Program-made: the position numbers and the translations under genes | In this document: positions 44,236 through 56,712 of the stretch, piece by piece | Numbering within the stretch: the stretch's first letter is position 1 | Layout: the number at the start of each line of letters is the position of its first letter | Source: Perognathus longimembris pacificus | Lineage: Eukaryota; Chordata; Mammalia; Rodentia; Heteromyidae | Assembly (NCBI RefSeq): GCF_023159225.1 | Contig: NC_063167.1 | Span: forward strand, 6,188,234-6,252,233 | Direction of reading: 5' to 3' | DNA: 64,000 nt | The notes under the pieces: model-generated | The model's database searches: none | Seen by the model: only the letters and a program-made list of their open reading frames with translations | What the model was told of the DNA's origin: nothing

Positions 44236-44949
44236 GTAGGAAAATGTGGAGCTCTAGGCCCAAGTTGTGAATAGCAGAAGATTTGAGAAAGTCCCCTTTA
44301 TTATCCTCTGTATTTTGTGAGAGGGAGGAGAGTTGTTCTTTTACTAAATGGGTGGTGGGTTTTTTTTTAAGCACATGGTGGGGAGAGGGCCATTGTGGCA
44401 TTTCCACTCATGTGTATATAATATATTCCATTCAGTCTCACCCTCTCTGCCTCTCTCTCGCTTTCTTCTCTCCTGCCTTCCTAGAACAATTTTAGCAGGT
44501 TCCATTGTTCTGTTTCCATGCATGCATGCAGACTATCTGCTTGGGCCATATTCATCTTCATTCACCTGGAGGGTGATTTATCTTTTTTGCCATTGCTTAG
44601 CATTTTTCTTCTGACTCACACCAGTTTTCATCATAGGTTCTTAAAGTTGCATTATAGAAGAAAATAGTTTTAAGGCTTTGGATGTCATAAGCTCCTCTGT
44701 GTATGGGATAGTTAAACAGTTCTTTTGGGGGGAAATCCTTCCTTTTCTTCTGACCCTTCTGGGTAATGATAATGCTAATTGAGAATGTTGCCGCGGAATA
44801 GTAGTGTGGGATTAAATGATTAGGCAGGCACAGTATGTTGTTTTTTTCCCCTGGAAAATAAACAACACTACCACAACGCTCAAGTACTTGTGCTTGGTTT
44901 TGTTATTGTTTTGGTTTTTTGTCCTTACTCATGTAGTCCTTGTTTTTTT

Positions 44950-45146
44950 TTTTTGGGCAGTCCTGGGCCTTGGACTCAGGGCCTGAGCACTGTCCCTGGC
45001 TTCTTCCCGCTCAAGGCTAGCACTCTGCCACTTGAGCCACAGCGCCACTTCTGGCCGTTTTCTGTATATGTGGTGCTGGGGAATCGAACCTAGGGCCTCG
45101 TGTATATGAGGCAGGCACTCTTGCCACTAGGCTATATCCCCAGCCC
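44950..45146 (-). mobile_element. SINE-A, antisense, with target-site duplication
   Basis: TAGTCCTTGTTTTT flanks it (44936-44949 and 45148-45161). Confidence 0.93.
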
Positions 45147-45176
45147 CTAGTCCTTGTTTTTGTTGCCGTTTAATTT

Positions 45177-45258
45177 GCTTTCATGGTTCTGGGAAATCAA
45201 AACCCAGGCTTTACTCATACTAGGCAAGCACTCTACCACTAAGCTACAACCCCAGCCC
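45177..45258 (-). mobile_element. ID-like SINE, antisense
   Basis: ACTAGGCAAGCACTCTACCACTAAGC marks the reversed A-box region. It ends CCCCAGCCC. Confidence 0.7.
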
Positions 45259-45317
45259 ACCTTTGCTTATTTTGGATTGTGGTTAGATATCCAAATTGGA
45301 TTCACCTTACCCATTTT

Positions 45318-45960
45318 TTTTTTTCTATTTTTGGCCTTTATATGTTGAGTAGTTGTTTGGTTTTAGTTACATAATGTAGGGTTGCTGACCCAAACCTGTG
45401 GGAAATACCATTTCACAAGAAGTTTTTGGTTTCACAGACCTGGTCTCTACTGTCTCCCCCTCCCCCCATCTTAACAGTCATATATCAAGGAGATCATGCC
45501 CCTCTGTTTTCTGTGTCCTAGGCTTGAGACTCACTCAACATTATTTGTTCAAGTTCTGACCATTTCCCTGCGAATAACAATATCTCACCATTCCTAATCG
45601 CTATGTAGTATTCCATTGTGTATAGGTACCATATTTTTTGGATCCATTCATCTGTGGAGGGGCATCTGGGTTGTTTCCATATTTTGGCTATTGTGAATTC
45701 TGCAGCGATAAACATGGAAGTGCAGATGTCTTTTTGATATCTTGGGACCTGTTGTTCAGGATAGATGCCTAGGAGTGGTATGGCTGGGTCATAGGGTAGG
45801 TCTATATTGAGCTTTTTGAGGAACCTCCATACTGTTCTCCAAAGTGGTTGTACTAATTTGCACTCCCACCAACAATGGAGAAGGGTTCCTCTTTCCCCGC
45901 ATCCCCTCCAGCATTTGTTGTTGCCTGAGTTCAGAGTATAGGCCATTCTAACTGGAGTGA
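45318..45960 (-). mobile_element. 5'-truncated L1, antisense, with perfect target-site duplication
   Basis: 643 bp flanked by TCACCTTACCCATTTT (45302-45317 and 45961-45976). The minus strand encodes the C-terminal end of L1 ORF2 ([33 protein letters not shown]) to a stop near 45518. It is then 3' UTR and poly-A. ORF2 lacks the endonuclease and reverse transcriptase cores, so it is inactive. Confidence 0.95.
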
Positions 45961-46084
45961 TCACCTTACCCATTTTGAATAGTAGGTAAATAGTGTAGCC
46001 TTTGGAATGAGAATGCCTGTTTTGAATCCTGGCTGTGCTGTGTTTTAGCTGTATAACCTTGGGCAAGTTCCTTGGCCTCTTTGT

Positions 46085-46170
46085 GTTTGGAAGGAAGGAA
46101 GGAAGTGAGGAAGGGAAGGGAGGAAGGAATGGTGGAAGAGAAGGAAGGAAGGAAGAAAAGAAGGAAGGAG
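46085..46170 (+). repeat. GGAA microsatellite
   Basis: Interrupted (GGAA)n. Confidence 0.85.
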
Positions 46171-47130
46171 TTAAGAAGATACCAGAAGTTGGGAATGTTC
46201 ATAAATTAATATGAAAATAGGCATACTGCTGAAACCAGTCTACAGATTCAATACAAGACCTATCAAAGTCCCAATGTTATTTTTCACATAAATAGAAAAA
46301 TCAATCCCAAAATTCATATAAAAGCAAAAAATATCCCAAATAGCAAAAGTGATTCAGAGCAAAAAGAACACAAATAGACTTCAAATTATACCACAGAGCC
46401 ATAGTAACAAAACCAGTATGATACTAGCATAAAACCTGATCTTAAGACCAGTGGACCTGAGGGCCCAGAAATAAAACCATACAACTTCAGCTATCAGATC
46501 TTTGACCAAAGAGCACAAAACTCATGCTAGAGGAATGACAACCTCTTCAACAAATGGCGCTGGCAGATTGGTTAACTGCATGCAGAAGACTTCAAATGTA
46601 TAAAAGAACTCAAAGACCTGAAACTTTCAACTCACTATGGGAAAAATTCATAACAGTTATAGGCACAGGTAATTATTTTCTCAATAGGACTCAAACAGCT
46701 CAGAAAATGAGAGCAAGAATTGAAAAATACAGTAACATCAAATTAGAACGTTTCTGCATAACAAAAGAATTTACCAGGACCAAGCTATTCAACAGATAAA
46801 AAAGGATTTTCACACCAAGAACTAAAAAATTAAACAGCAAAAGAACATATAATCCAGTTAATGAATGGGCAATTGAACCGAACAGTTTTCAGAAGTAGAA
46901 AATACAGAAGTATCTAGTACAAACATGAAGAAATGTTCAACATACTTAGTCATAAGGAAATGCAAAGCAAATCTACACTAAGATTCCATTTCATCCCAGT
47001 CATAATGATAATCATAAAATGAACAATAACAAATGTTGGCAAGGATGTGGGGATTCCCAATGCTGGTGGGGATATAAAGTACAACCACTATGGAGGTGAG
47101 TATAGAAGTTTCTGGAAAAAAACTAAGAAC

Positions 47131-47328
47131 AGGGGCTGGGAATGTAGCTTAGTGGTAGAGTGCTTGTCTAGCATGCAAGAAGCCCTGGGTTTGATTCCTC
47201 AGCAACACCTAAACAGAAAAAGCCAGAAATGGTGCTGTGGCTCAGGTGGTAGAGTGCTATCATTGAGCAAAAAGAAGCCAGAGACAGTGCTCAGGCCTTG
47301 AGTTCAAGCCCCAGGACTGGCAAAAAAA
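47131..47328 (+). mobile_element. SINE-A, older subfamily, inside L1
   Basis: It has CTAGCATGCAAGAAGCCC and CACCTAAACAGAAAAAGCC, like the copy at 6895. Confidence 0.88.
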
Positions 47329-47422
47329 AGAATAAAAGAAACAAAACTAAAAACTTTACCCTTCTTGGGCATATATTTGAAAGGACTATAAACAATTATA
47401 CACTAACATATAAACATACTGT

Positions 47423-47654
47423 CAGCTAGGTGCTGGTGGCCCAAGCCTGTGAGCTGGTGGCTAAGATCTGAGGATTGTGGTTCAAAGCCAGCCCAAGCAG
47501 GAAAGTCTGTGAGACTATCATCTCCAATAAACTACTCAGAAAAGGCTTGAAGTGGTGCTGTGGCTCAAGTGGTAGAGTACTAGCCTTGAATACAAAGAGG
47601 CTTAGGGACAGCGCCCCGTCCTGAGTTAAGCCCTAGGACTGGCAAAACAACAAA
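47423..47654 (+). mobile_element. SINE-B inside L1, with target-site duplication
   Basis: AACATACTGT flanks it (47413-47422 and 47655-47664). It has a deletion in the head and the ATAAACTACTCAG linker variant. Confidence 0.88.
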
Positions 47655-47809
47655 AACATACTGTTATTTATTTGTATATATGTTAGTAAAACCTGTTGAA
47701 ATTGTTTTAGAATGGATGAAGGGATGAAGAAAAAAGTTTTATGGGCTTGAGTGGGGTACATTGTATACATGCCTGGAAATATGAACCCTTCCCCCATTAT
47801 AATTAATAT

Positions 47810-48039
47810 TTATTTATTTGTTTGTTTGTTTATTTGTTTATTTATTTTTGCCAGTCCTAGGCCTTGGACTCAGGGCCTGAGCACCATCCCTGGCTTCTTC
47901 CTGCTCAAGGCTAGCGCTCTGCCACCTGAGCCACAGCGCCCCTTCTGGCCATTTTCCATATATGTGGTGCTGGGGAATCGAACCGAGGGCTTCATGCGTA
48001 GGAGGCAAGCACTCTTGCCACTAGGCCATATTCCCAGCC
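47810..48039 (-). mobile_element. SINE-A, antisense, with (TTTG/TTTA)n tail
   Basis: The tail array is at 47808-47848. The body is near-intact. Confidence 0.9.
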
Positions 48040-48253
48040 CAATACATACTAATTTAAACATCTTTATTTTAGAAAAGCCAAGCTAGTTTGTTTCTAAAGT
48101 GATTGTATTAGCCTCCCCACCAGCAGTGTATGAGGTTCTAGTTACTCAAAGCTTTGATTTTCATATATCATTTAATAGGTTGATGGGTTTCACTTTTTTT
48201 TATTATCTATTATAATAAAATATACATGTGTATCCTAAATTTCTGAAAATAGT

Positions 48254-48657
48254 TGTCAGCTCCTGTAGTGAGGTATCCAAGAATGTGTAACTTTGTAAGG
48301 AAAGAGGTTTATTTAGCTCACGGTTTTGGAGGTTCGGGGGCAAGGCGTGGCCTCCGCTTCGCTCTGGTGAAGTCCGCATGGCAGATGGCATCACAATGGT
48401 GGGAGTGTGTGCAGAAGGGAGAGAGAACATCTCCACGCTGGAAGCCAAGGAGCTGAAGGCTGGCCAGCCTTGTCATGTCATAACAACACTCTCTTGAGGA
48501 CCAGTTACGGTTCTCTTTTGCCGGTGGTACCCCTCGTTGATCTGAGGACCTCCCACTAGGCTGCACCTCTTAAAGGTCCTACTCTTACTATTGCCAAAAC
48601 TGGGATCAGTCTTCTAATATAGGAACCTCTGGGGGAAATTACATCCAAATCATAGCA
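48254..48657 (-). mobile_element. MaLR-type solo LTR, antisense
   Basis: Read on the minus strand it begins TGCTATGATTTGGATGTAAT and ends near CTCACTACAGGAG. In the middle the plus strand reads AAGAGGTTTATTTAGCTCAC. This matches the general layout of ERVL-MaLR LTRs (MLT/MST/ORR1 group). No internal retroviral sequence is present. Confidence 0.7.
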
Positions 48658-48844
48658 AGTTACAGCTTTTGGATCAAGGTAATTAAGATAGTTGCTATGA
48701 GTTTTATGCATTCTGGGTATGTGTGTGTGTGTTCACATGCACACATGCAGAATTGAGCCCATTACCTTTTACACACATACTTGCACTCTGCTGCAACCTG
48801 ATGTAACCTTGTTACATTGACTATGTTATATATTGTCTTCATCT

Positions 48845-49065
48845 TTTTTTTTTTTGCCAGTCCTGGGTCTTGGACTCAGGGCCTGAGCACTGCCCCTGGC
48901 TCCTTTTCTCAAGGTTAGCACTCTACCACTTGAGCCACAGCGCCACTTCTGGCCTTTTCTTTTTTTTTTTTTGGCCTTTTCTATATATGTGGTGCTGGGG
49001 AATTGAACCTAAGGCTTCATGTATATGAGGCAAGCACTCTTGCCACTTGGCCATATTCCCAGCCC
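48845..49065 (-). mobile_element. SINE-A, antisense, with internal duplication
   Basis: GGCCTTTTCT is repeated around a T12 run (48951-48980), an apparent local duplication or small insertion. TGT(C/T)TTCATCTT flanks the element. Confidence 0.88.
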
Positions 49066-49138
49066 TGTTTTCATCTTCTTGAGCCATAATATAAGAGCAT
49101 ATTTTCAATCTTCTTCATACTTTAAAAAAACCCTCTAA

Positions 49139-49939
<801 letters not shown>

Positions 49940-50005
49940 GAAGGAGCAAATATTAATAAGTCTCTAACAACTTTGGGCAAAGTCATATCAGCTTTGGCGG
50001 AGGTG
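49940..50005 (+). CDS. Kif1b: Kif1b exon 9: residues 267-288
   Basis: 66 nt, phase 0 at both ends. Acceptor ATTTTAG, donor GTG|GTAAGT. It encodes [20 protein letters not shown] then EV. This is helix alpha-4, the INKSLTTLG element that binds the tubulin interface. It can splice to microexon 10 or directly to exon 11. Confidence 0.98.
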
Positions 50006-50229
50006 GTAAGTTTTATATTTTACAGGAAATTTGTCCGCTCAGCAAATACACTTGATGTTTTTATGCTTGTTTATGAAAGCTGTCCTGATTTGGCCCTTTA
50101 AGGTAATCTTAACCTTTTTCCTTTTAGAGCTTTTCAGATAAGAAACTATGTATAGCAATTTGACTTTGTTCTGAAAGTAAAATGAAAGCACAAGTAAATG
50201 TGTAAAGGTTGGAGCAAAGTTCTAAGGAT

Positions 50230-50444
50230 TGATTTTTTTTTTTTTTTGCCAGTCCTGGGGCTTGAACTCAGGGCCAGGGCATTGTCCCTGAGCTTCTTTT
50301 TTATGCTCAAGGCTAGCACTCTGCCACTTGAGCCACAGCGCCACTTCTGGCTGTTTTCTATATATGTGGTGCTGAGGAATCAAACCCAGGGCTTCGTGTA
50401 TACACAATGGCAAGCACTCTTGCCACTAGGCCATATTCCCAGCC
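50230..50444 (-). mobile_element. SINE-A, antisense
   Basis: T15 tail start. It has small insertions (CTTCTTTTTTATGCTC, TATACACAATGGCAAG). Confidence 0.88.
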
Positions 50445-50684
50445 CTTGACTCATTTTTTGAGCTTTATTTAATTTCACAAAAATGAAGTGAATATTTTGT
50501 GCATTCCTTGTCTGTATAATTTTTTTTACATAGGATACAATATCTTTGGAGTATTTTGAGCAATTTGACTTCGGTAAATGCTGTTGATTGGTACATAATA
50601 TATATTATATATTTTTAAATGCACTCATACTTCACTTAATGAAGAAACTAAACTACATTCTAGGAGGTGTGCTGTTATGATTTT

Positions 50685-50868
50685 TTTTTTTTTTTTGCCA
50701 GTCCTAGGGCTTGAACTCAGTGCTGGGCACTGCCCCTAAGCTTCTTTTGCTCAAGGCTAGCACTCTACCACTTGAGCCACAGCACCACTCCTGGCCTTTT
50801 GTATTTATGTGGTTTTGAGGAATGGAACCCAGGGCAAGCAGTCTACCACTAAGCCACATCCCAGCCCA
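50685..50868 (-). mobile_element. SINE-A, antisense, head deletion
   Basis: It lacks the GGCTTCATG...CTAG part of the head and abuts the Tigger-like remnant. Confidence 0.85.
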
Positions 50869-50869
50869 T

Positions 50870-51395
50870 GATTTTTGTCGTTGTGAGAACATCATAGAGT
50901 GTGCTCACCCAAACCCAGATAGTATACTTCACTAGCCTGTTGGTCCCTAGGGCCATGATGAGCAAACAGCATGAGATTAAATCAAGCACAAGAGAAAATA
51001 ATGCAGTGAAATTGAGATAAACTGAAGATGGACCAGGCTGTTGCTGGTATAACATGGCATACTGTTTCACAGTAAACTTTTGAAGGAAGTCAACAGAGTA
51101 TCCTCTGAAGCAATGGAGGGAAGGACAGTGTATTAAATATGCAAAGCAGTCAGGGCCACTTATTTTATGATCAAATATCAGGTAATGACCCTGATTATAT
51201 GTGGGGTAGTTGTCCATGACAGACACTGCAGTAGTTGTCTCCATCAGCATCACTACAAGCAGGTGAACAGTGCACTGAGCACCCCTAAAGATAGCAGCCA
51301 CACTGGAATTTCTCGGTGCTATTAGAATCCTAGGGGACCACCACTGTAATATATGTGCTGTGTACAGAACAACGCCTTACGTAGTACGTGACTGT
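50870..51395 (-). mobile_element. Tigger-like DNA transposon remnant
   Basis: The left end (TCGTTGTGAGAACATCATAGAGTGTGCTCAC) and right end (ACGTAGTACGTGACTG) resemble the two ends of a mammalian TcMar-Tigger element (Tigger3-like, from memory), with most of the interior deleted. The 150-codon minus-strand ORF across it has no transposase motif and is chance. Confidence 0.6.
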
Positions 51396-51529
51396 AGTTT
51401 CATCCTTTTCATTATGAAACACTAAAGGTGACCAATATTTATCTGAAGAGCTTCATTATTTAGGCTAAAAGAAAGTAGTAAGTTTACATTCATTTAAATC
51501 ACTAAGAAACACATTTTCTTGTCTTTTTT

Positions 51530-51722
51530 TCTCTTGTGATAATACTGGGGCTTGAACTCAGGGCCTGGGCTCTGTCCCTTAGCTTTTTCACTCAAGGCTC
51601 ATGCTCTGCCGTTTGAGCAACAGCTCCATGTCTGGCTTTTTGCTAATTAATTGAAGATGAGTCTCACAGACTTTCCTGCTCTAGCTGGTTTCAGTCTCTT
51701 GAGGCGTGAGCCACTGTCGCCC
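51530..51722 (-). mobile_element. SINE-B, antisense, short head
   Basis: The tRNA-like module is complete. Part of the head is deleted before GAGGCGTGAGCCACTG. It ends about 110 bp before microexon 10. Confidence 0.8.
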
Positions 51723-51834
51723 TGCATCTTGCTTGACTCTCAAGACATAATCGATGACTTACCTTTTCTAAAAATGCTGTTTTTGAAGCTTATCCTGTGC
51801 TCTTGTTCTCTCCTTTGAATGCGTTCATTCTCAG

Positions 51835-51852
51835 GATAACTGCACCAGCAAG
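51835..51852 (+). CDS. Kif1b: Kif1b microexon 10: residues DNCTSK (289-294), alternative
   Basis: 18 nt (GATAACTGCACCAGCAAG) between TTCATTCTCAG and GTATGA, phase 0 at both ends, so inclusion or skipping keeps frame. Variable inclusion of a DNCTSK hexapeptide is known in KIF1B isoforms (from memory). It places six residues, including one extra lysine, immediately before the lysine-rich K-loop, which grips the tubulin C-terminal tail. The pyrimidine-rich tract from about 51793 supports splicing. Confidence 0.95.
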
Positions 51853-52072
51853 GTATGATGGGGGTGGGTGGAGATAACTAGCCATCCAATCACTGTGAAG
51901 GTTGAGGCTGGGTAGAACTTTCAGAAAACACTTTGTTTTCTGGCTCTGGAATTCAGAGTGGCAGTTTAGAGTGTCCATGAATCATGAAACACACACTAGA
52001 AGTAATTTAGGAACATGGTATACTTGGGTGAGGGAATTGAGATAAAGAAACAAAAGGGAAATTCGAGGGACC

Positions 52073-52276
52073 TTTTTTTTTTTTTTTGCCAGTCCTGGGG
52101 CTTGAACTCAGGGCCTGGGCACTGTCCCTGAGCTTCTTTTGCTTAAGGCTAGCACTCTACTTCTTGAGCCACAGTGCCACTTCTGGCTTTTTCTGTTTAT
52201 CTGGCACTGAGGAATTGAAACCTGGGCTTCATGCATGCTAGGCGAGCACTCTACCACTAAGCCACATTCCCAGCCC
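52073..52276 (-). mobile_element. SINE-A, antisense
   Basis: Complete. CATGCATGCTAGGCGAG head variant. Confidence 0.88.
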
Positions 52277-52384
52277 AATTCTTTTAATTTCTTAAAGGTG
52301 CTATTCTAAAATATAGCCTGCTTTTTAAGAGAGAAAACGAGGGGAGGGGGGAGAGATAATGTGTGTCTGTCTGTATCTTTTTTT

Positions 52385-52500
52385 TCCCTGGAGATAAGAA
52401 TCTTTCAGATTTGTCACTCAGACCCAGCTTTGAGCCTCGATCTTCAGATCTCAGTCTTCTGAATAGCTGGGATTGTAGCCATGAGCCACTGGCACCCAAC
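52385..52500 (-). mobile_element. SINE-B head, antisense
   Basis: Only the 7SL-like head remains (CTCAGTCTTCTGAATAGCTGGGATT). The tRNA-like module is lost. Confidence 0.7.
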
Positions 52501-53227
52501 TTTCCCTTTTGGTTTTCATTCTAATGGTTAAGAGTTAGTGGTTTTGTTTTGATTTTTTTAAACTAAATATTCAACAACTAACTTCATTTAGTGGTTAGTT
52601 AAGTAAATTAATTAAATGATTTGTTCTTACTCATTTAATGTAGAATGTACAGGATTTATATTTGCCCATGTGTAAAAAGAAAACTCACTAAGTGCTAGTA
52701 TTAGATCATAGTAAGGAATTACTATTAATTTTTAAGTCTGATAATGTCTTACAATTATGTTTTTTTAAGTCCTTGTCTCTGAAAGTTGTGTACCTATAGT
52801 ATTTATAGGTGAAATGTTGGATTGCTTTGAATACTGATAGCTATAAGGACATGATAGGAATAGGATATTAGTGTTGTACACTGTGTACAAAGGGTTTAGA
52901 CATGATGTCTGCAACTTCCTCCAAAATGGTTTAAGAATGTAGGAAAGTGTTTTGGGGATAATTGAAAACTGATTGGAAAGTTATTGATAATGGGTGGAGC
53001 TGCTTGGTGGGTATATAACAGCCTATTATACTACTCTTGATTTTTATATATGATATAAATATTTCAAAATAAAATGTTTGAAGAAAGAATTATTGCATAA
53101 GCTACCAGTGTCATGAAAACTGACTGATAAATTTGAACCGTGATGGAATTCTGCTTGGATTTTTAGTGCACTTTTCATGTGTACTTTCCTCCATGACAAG
53201 CTAAATTGATTCTTTTCCTTCTAATAG

Positions 53228-53383
<156 letters not shown>

Positions 53384-53780
53384 TAGATACTAGAACTAGT
53401 ACTAAATATTCATAGTACTTACTTGAGTGCTTCATGCCTCTCCATTTTTTACTTCTGATCTCAGCTGATTGTATTTACACACTTTGGGTGCTCTCCCAGT
53501 CGTTTACTACAGGACATTAACTTAGAGCAGTTGTCACCCTAACTCCTTGCACCTGCTTCAGACTGAACTTGGCTTCTTCCTCAAAGTTCTCGCAAAACTT
53601 CATATTGCAGGGAAGTGCATGTAGTCGGCTGTTGCCAAACTCGTGCTCCTTGTTATGCGTTTGACTTTCCAGCTCCTCCTTACTTTAGTAGGAGTGTTGA
53701 GCCCTGTCAGAAGTGGCTGGTTGAAGGGAGAGGCTGAGAGTGAACTCTGGTAGGCTTCTCCCAAGCCAGTAACCAAGAAC

Positions 53781-53782
<2 letters not shown>

Positions 53783-53822
<40 letters not shown>
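53783..53822 (+). repeat. TG microsatellite (~20 units)
   Basis: Pure (TG)n. Confidence 0.97.
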
Positions 53823-53824
<2 letters not shown>

Positions 53825-53953
53825 GGTGTGCTGAGATCTTGATTGTAGTGGGTTTAGGAGACGAGAGTAAGAGGATAGGTACTAGATTGAGATAGGAGAT
53901 CCAGACACCAAAATTGGAGCACTTGGAGTGGAACATTTAAGAAAGCTGTTGAC

Positions 53954-55192
53954 AGCAGATCCCAAGATATCAAAAAGACATTTGCACTTCCATGTTTATC
54001 GCTGCACAATTCACAATAGCCAAAATATGGAATCAACCCAGATGCCCCTCCACAGATGAATGGATCCAAAAAATATGGTACCTATACACAATGGAATACT
54101 ACATAGCGATTAGGAATGGTGAAATATTGTTATTCGCAGGGAAATGGTCAAAACTTGAACAAATAATGTTGAGCGAGACAAGCCTAGAACACAGAAAACA
54201 AAGGGGCATGATCTCCTTGATATATGACTGTTAAGATGGGGTGACAGAGAGACAATAGAGACCAGGTCTGTGAAACCAAAAACTGCCTGTCAAATGGTAT
54301 TTCCCACAGGATTGGGTTAGCGACTCACATTATGTAACTAAAACCAAACAACTACTCAACATATAAAGGTCAAAAATTGACCTCTCAGTAGAATACAATA
54401 GCTCAAAAGCTATGTATGTACGTTCATATAAGACTACTGTCGACATATTGTCTAATGTTGACATTACATTTAAAGCCCTAGGTGAATTTTCTTTGGCGTA
54501 GGCCACATGGTTACTGTATATGTTCTTGGTATATTATGTATTGTATATATGTCTACCTGACCTAGGAAGGGAAAGAAAAACAGGGTGTAAGATATCACAA
54601 GAAATGTACACACTGCCCTACTATGTAACTGTACCCTTTTTGCACAACACCTTGTCAAAAAATTTTTGTTTAAAAATTACAAAAAAATATTTTTAAAGTT
54701 GAAAGAATTATGACTCTCAGTACAAGAATGGGGTTCACGTATGGCTTGGTCAGCACTATTTGTTTCTCGTTTTTTTTTTTTTTGCCAGTCCTGGGCCTTG
54801 GACTCAGAGCCCGAGCACTGTCCTTAGCTTCTTTTTGCTCAAGGCTAGCACTCTGCCACTTGAGCCACAGCGCCACTTCTGGCCTTTTCTATATATGTAG
54901 TGCTGGGGAATTGAACCCAGGGCTTCATATACGAGGCAAGCACTTTTGCCACTAGGTCATATTGCCAGCCCTGTTTCTCTTTTTTAACCCCCTTTCTCCA
55001 TTCTCTCAGTTTCCAGTGTTTTTGGTAAATGTCCTTAGATGTATAATGTGACTTTGTACATAGATGTGTGATTCTTTAAAAAAAGAAATGTGGTGAAATA
55101 TGTATAATGTACTATTTACCTTTTAAACATGTGTTTTTATGTATGGAAAAATAGTATCTCTACCAACAAAAAATAAAACAAAAAATAAAAAA
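53954..55192 (+). mobile_element. 5'-truncated L1 with probable 3' transduction
   Basis: AAGAAAGCTGTTGAC occurs at 53939-53953 and 55193-55207, bracketing the whole segment. 53954-54680 is L1 (ORF2 end STDEWIQKIWYLYTMEYY, then 3' UTR and a weak A-rich end). From about 54690 to 55192 the sequence is not L1, apart from a later SINE-A insertion, and it ends in an A-rich tail with AATAAAA signals. The structure fits readthrough of the L1 poly-A site. Confidence 0.85.
54770..54971 (-). mobile_element. SINE-A inserted in the L1 cargo
   Basis: Antisense copy flanked by TGTTTCTC, inserted after the L1 event. Confidence 0.9.
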
Positions 55193-55299
55193 AAGAAAGC
55201 TGTTGACCATTGGCTGTATTTTAGGATCTGAGATTGTACTGTGTGATTTGACACAGTTAGTAAAATTCTAAAATAACTTATAATTTGAGATATTTATGA

Positions 55300-55416
<117 letters not shown>

Positions 55417-55667
55417 TAATGTTGTTATACCATAGATTGTCTTATGCTGCAAGGGTGGTTGTTTAGGCTAATAGTGATCTCATCCTCTCCTAACAGAAAG
55501 ACATGGGAAAAAGGATTTTATTATAATTCAATTGACCTGTTTATGGTTCACTGAGAAAGGCAGGAACTTTTTCATAGGAAAGATGTTTAAAGTGCTCATT
55601 AGACTGTTAGGGCAATGAAAATTTCTACAATATTAATATTTATTTCTCTTAATAAAAGGATTTCCTG

Positions 55668-55780
55668 GGCTGGGAATGTGGCTTAGCGGTAGAGTGCTTG
55701 CATGCACGGAGCCCTGGGTTCGATTCCTCAGTACCACATAAACAAAAAGCCAGAAGCTGTGCTGTGGCTCAGCAAAAAAA
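55668..55780 (+). mobile_element. SINE-A, 3' truncated
   Basis: Head and start of the module only; it ends GGCTCAGCA10 followed by G8. Confidence 0.85.
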
Positions 55781-55880
55781 AAAGGGGGGGGGATTTTCTT
55801 CTGTGAACAGTTTTTCTCTTTAAATACATTCAAGTAATAAAATTATGAGTGCATGTAACATTGCAAACATTATCAACAGA

Positions 55881-55974
55881 GTTGGGGATTGGTGGCTCAC
55901 ACCTTTAAATCCAGCTACTCAGAGAGGCCAAGATCTGAGAGTTGTAGTTGGAAGCTAGCCCAAGCAGAAAACTT
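55881..55974 (+). mobile_element. SINE-B head fragment
   Basis: The 7SL-like head without the module. Confidence 0.7.
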
Positions 55975-56159
55975 ACCCGGGCTCTTTCTCCATAGACTAT
56001 CTTACATGTAAGTTTTTTATTACATTAATCTGTAACTTTTGCCCTTATCTCAATGAAGATAACTTTGGATCTAGCAAAAAAATATCATATAACCTGACAA
56101 ACTAGATTTGAGTCCTTTCTTTAGCATTTGTGTATGTGTATGTGTGTGCACGTGTGCAC

Positions 56160-56371
56160 TGTTTCTGGGGCTTGAACTCAGGAACTAGGCACTATCCCTG
56201 AGCTTCCTTTGCTCAGTTAGTGCCCTATCACATGTGCCACAGCTCCACTTCTGGCTTTTTGGGTAGTTTGTTGGAGGGAAGCGCCTGCCTGGGCTGTCTT
56301 CGAACTACAATCCTCAGATCTTTGCCCCTTGAGTAGCTAGGATTATAGGTATGAGCCACTGATGCCTAGCC
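56160..56371 (-). mobile_element. SINE-B, antisense
   Basis: Complete but with gaps, starting in a TG-rich run. Confidence 0.78.
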
Positions 56372-56569
56372 TTTCTCTGGTATTTATTTCTGTTGTGATC
56401 TTGAGCAAATCATTTAAATTTATCTGAGCCTTTCCTCATCCTTATAAGTAAGGTACAAATATATATTATCAAAGCTCATACAATGTTTATTTTAGAAATA
56501 ATGGTATGTTACTAATGAGAAGTAGAGTAGCTCAGAAACAGTGAGAATTAATTTTCTTCTTGGATCTAG

Positions 56570-56712
56570 GTATGCAGATCGTGCAAAACAAATTAAATGC
56601 AATGCTGTTATCAATGAAGACCCCAATGCCAAATTGGTTCGGGAATTGAAGGAGGAGGTGACACGACTGAAGGACCTTCTTCGTGCCCAGGGGCTGGGAG
56701 ACATTATTGACA
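56570..56712 (+). CDS. Kif1b: Kif1b exon 13: residues 346-394, end of motor and neck helix
   Basis: 143 nt, phase 2 in and phase 1 out. Acceptor TCTAG, donor GACA|GTAAGT. It encodes [20 protein letters not shown], where YADRAKQI ends the motor. Next comes the neck coiled-coil helix [20 protein letters not shown] and LGDIID. The final base A is the first base of codon 394 and is compatible with three different downstream acceptors. Confidence 0.97.

Larger units (their letters stand above)
46190..47808 (+). mobile_element. Old L1 ORF2/3'-UTR remnant, interrupted by two SINEs
   Basis: From about 46215 the sequence reads as decayed L1 ORF2 (ACCTATCAAAGTCCCAATG, TTTGACCAAAGAGCACAAAA, TTCAACAAATGGCGCTGG). 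It resumes at 47335-47420 and 47660-47808 around SINEs at 47131 and 47421. Many stops and frameshifts. Confidence 0.85.
50006..53227 (+). other. Kif1b: Kif1b introns 9 and 10 around the microexon
   Basis: Intron 9 is 50006-51834 and intron 10 is 51853-53227. Skipping the microexon would remove 50006-53227 as one intron. Repeat-free stretches are 50006-50225, 50446-50680, 51400-51525, 51725-52070 and 52505-53227. Confidence 0.85.

Noticed and set aside
45518..46066. 182-codon minus-strand ORF
   Set aside because: It is the decayed C-terminal end of L1 ORF2 within a 5'-truncated insertion, extended upstream through unrelated flank. Not a host gene.
50849..51301. 150-codon minus-strand ORF with hydrophobic stretches
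   Set aside because: It lies across a Tigger-like transposon remnant, has no transposase motif and no membrane-protein family signature I recognise.
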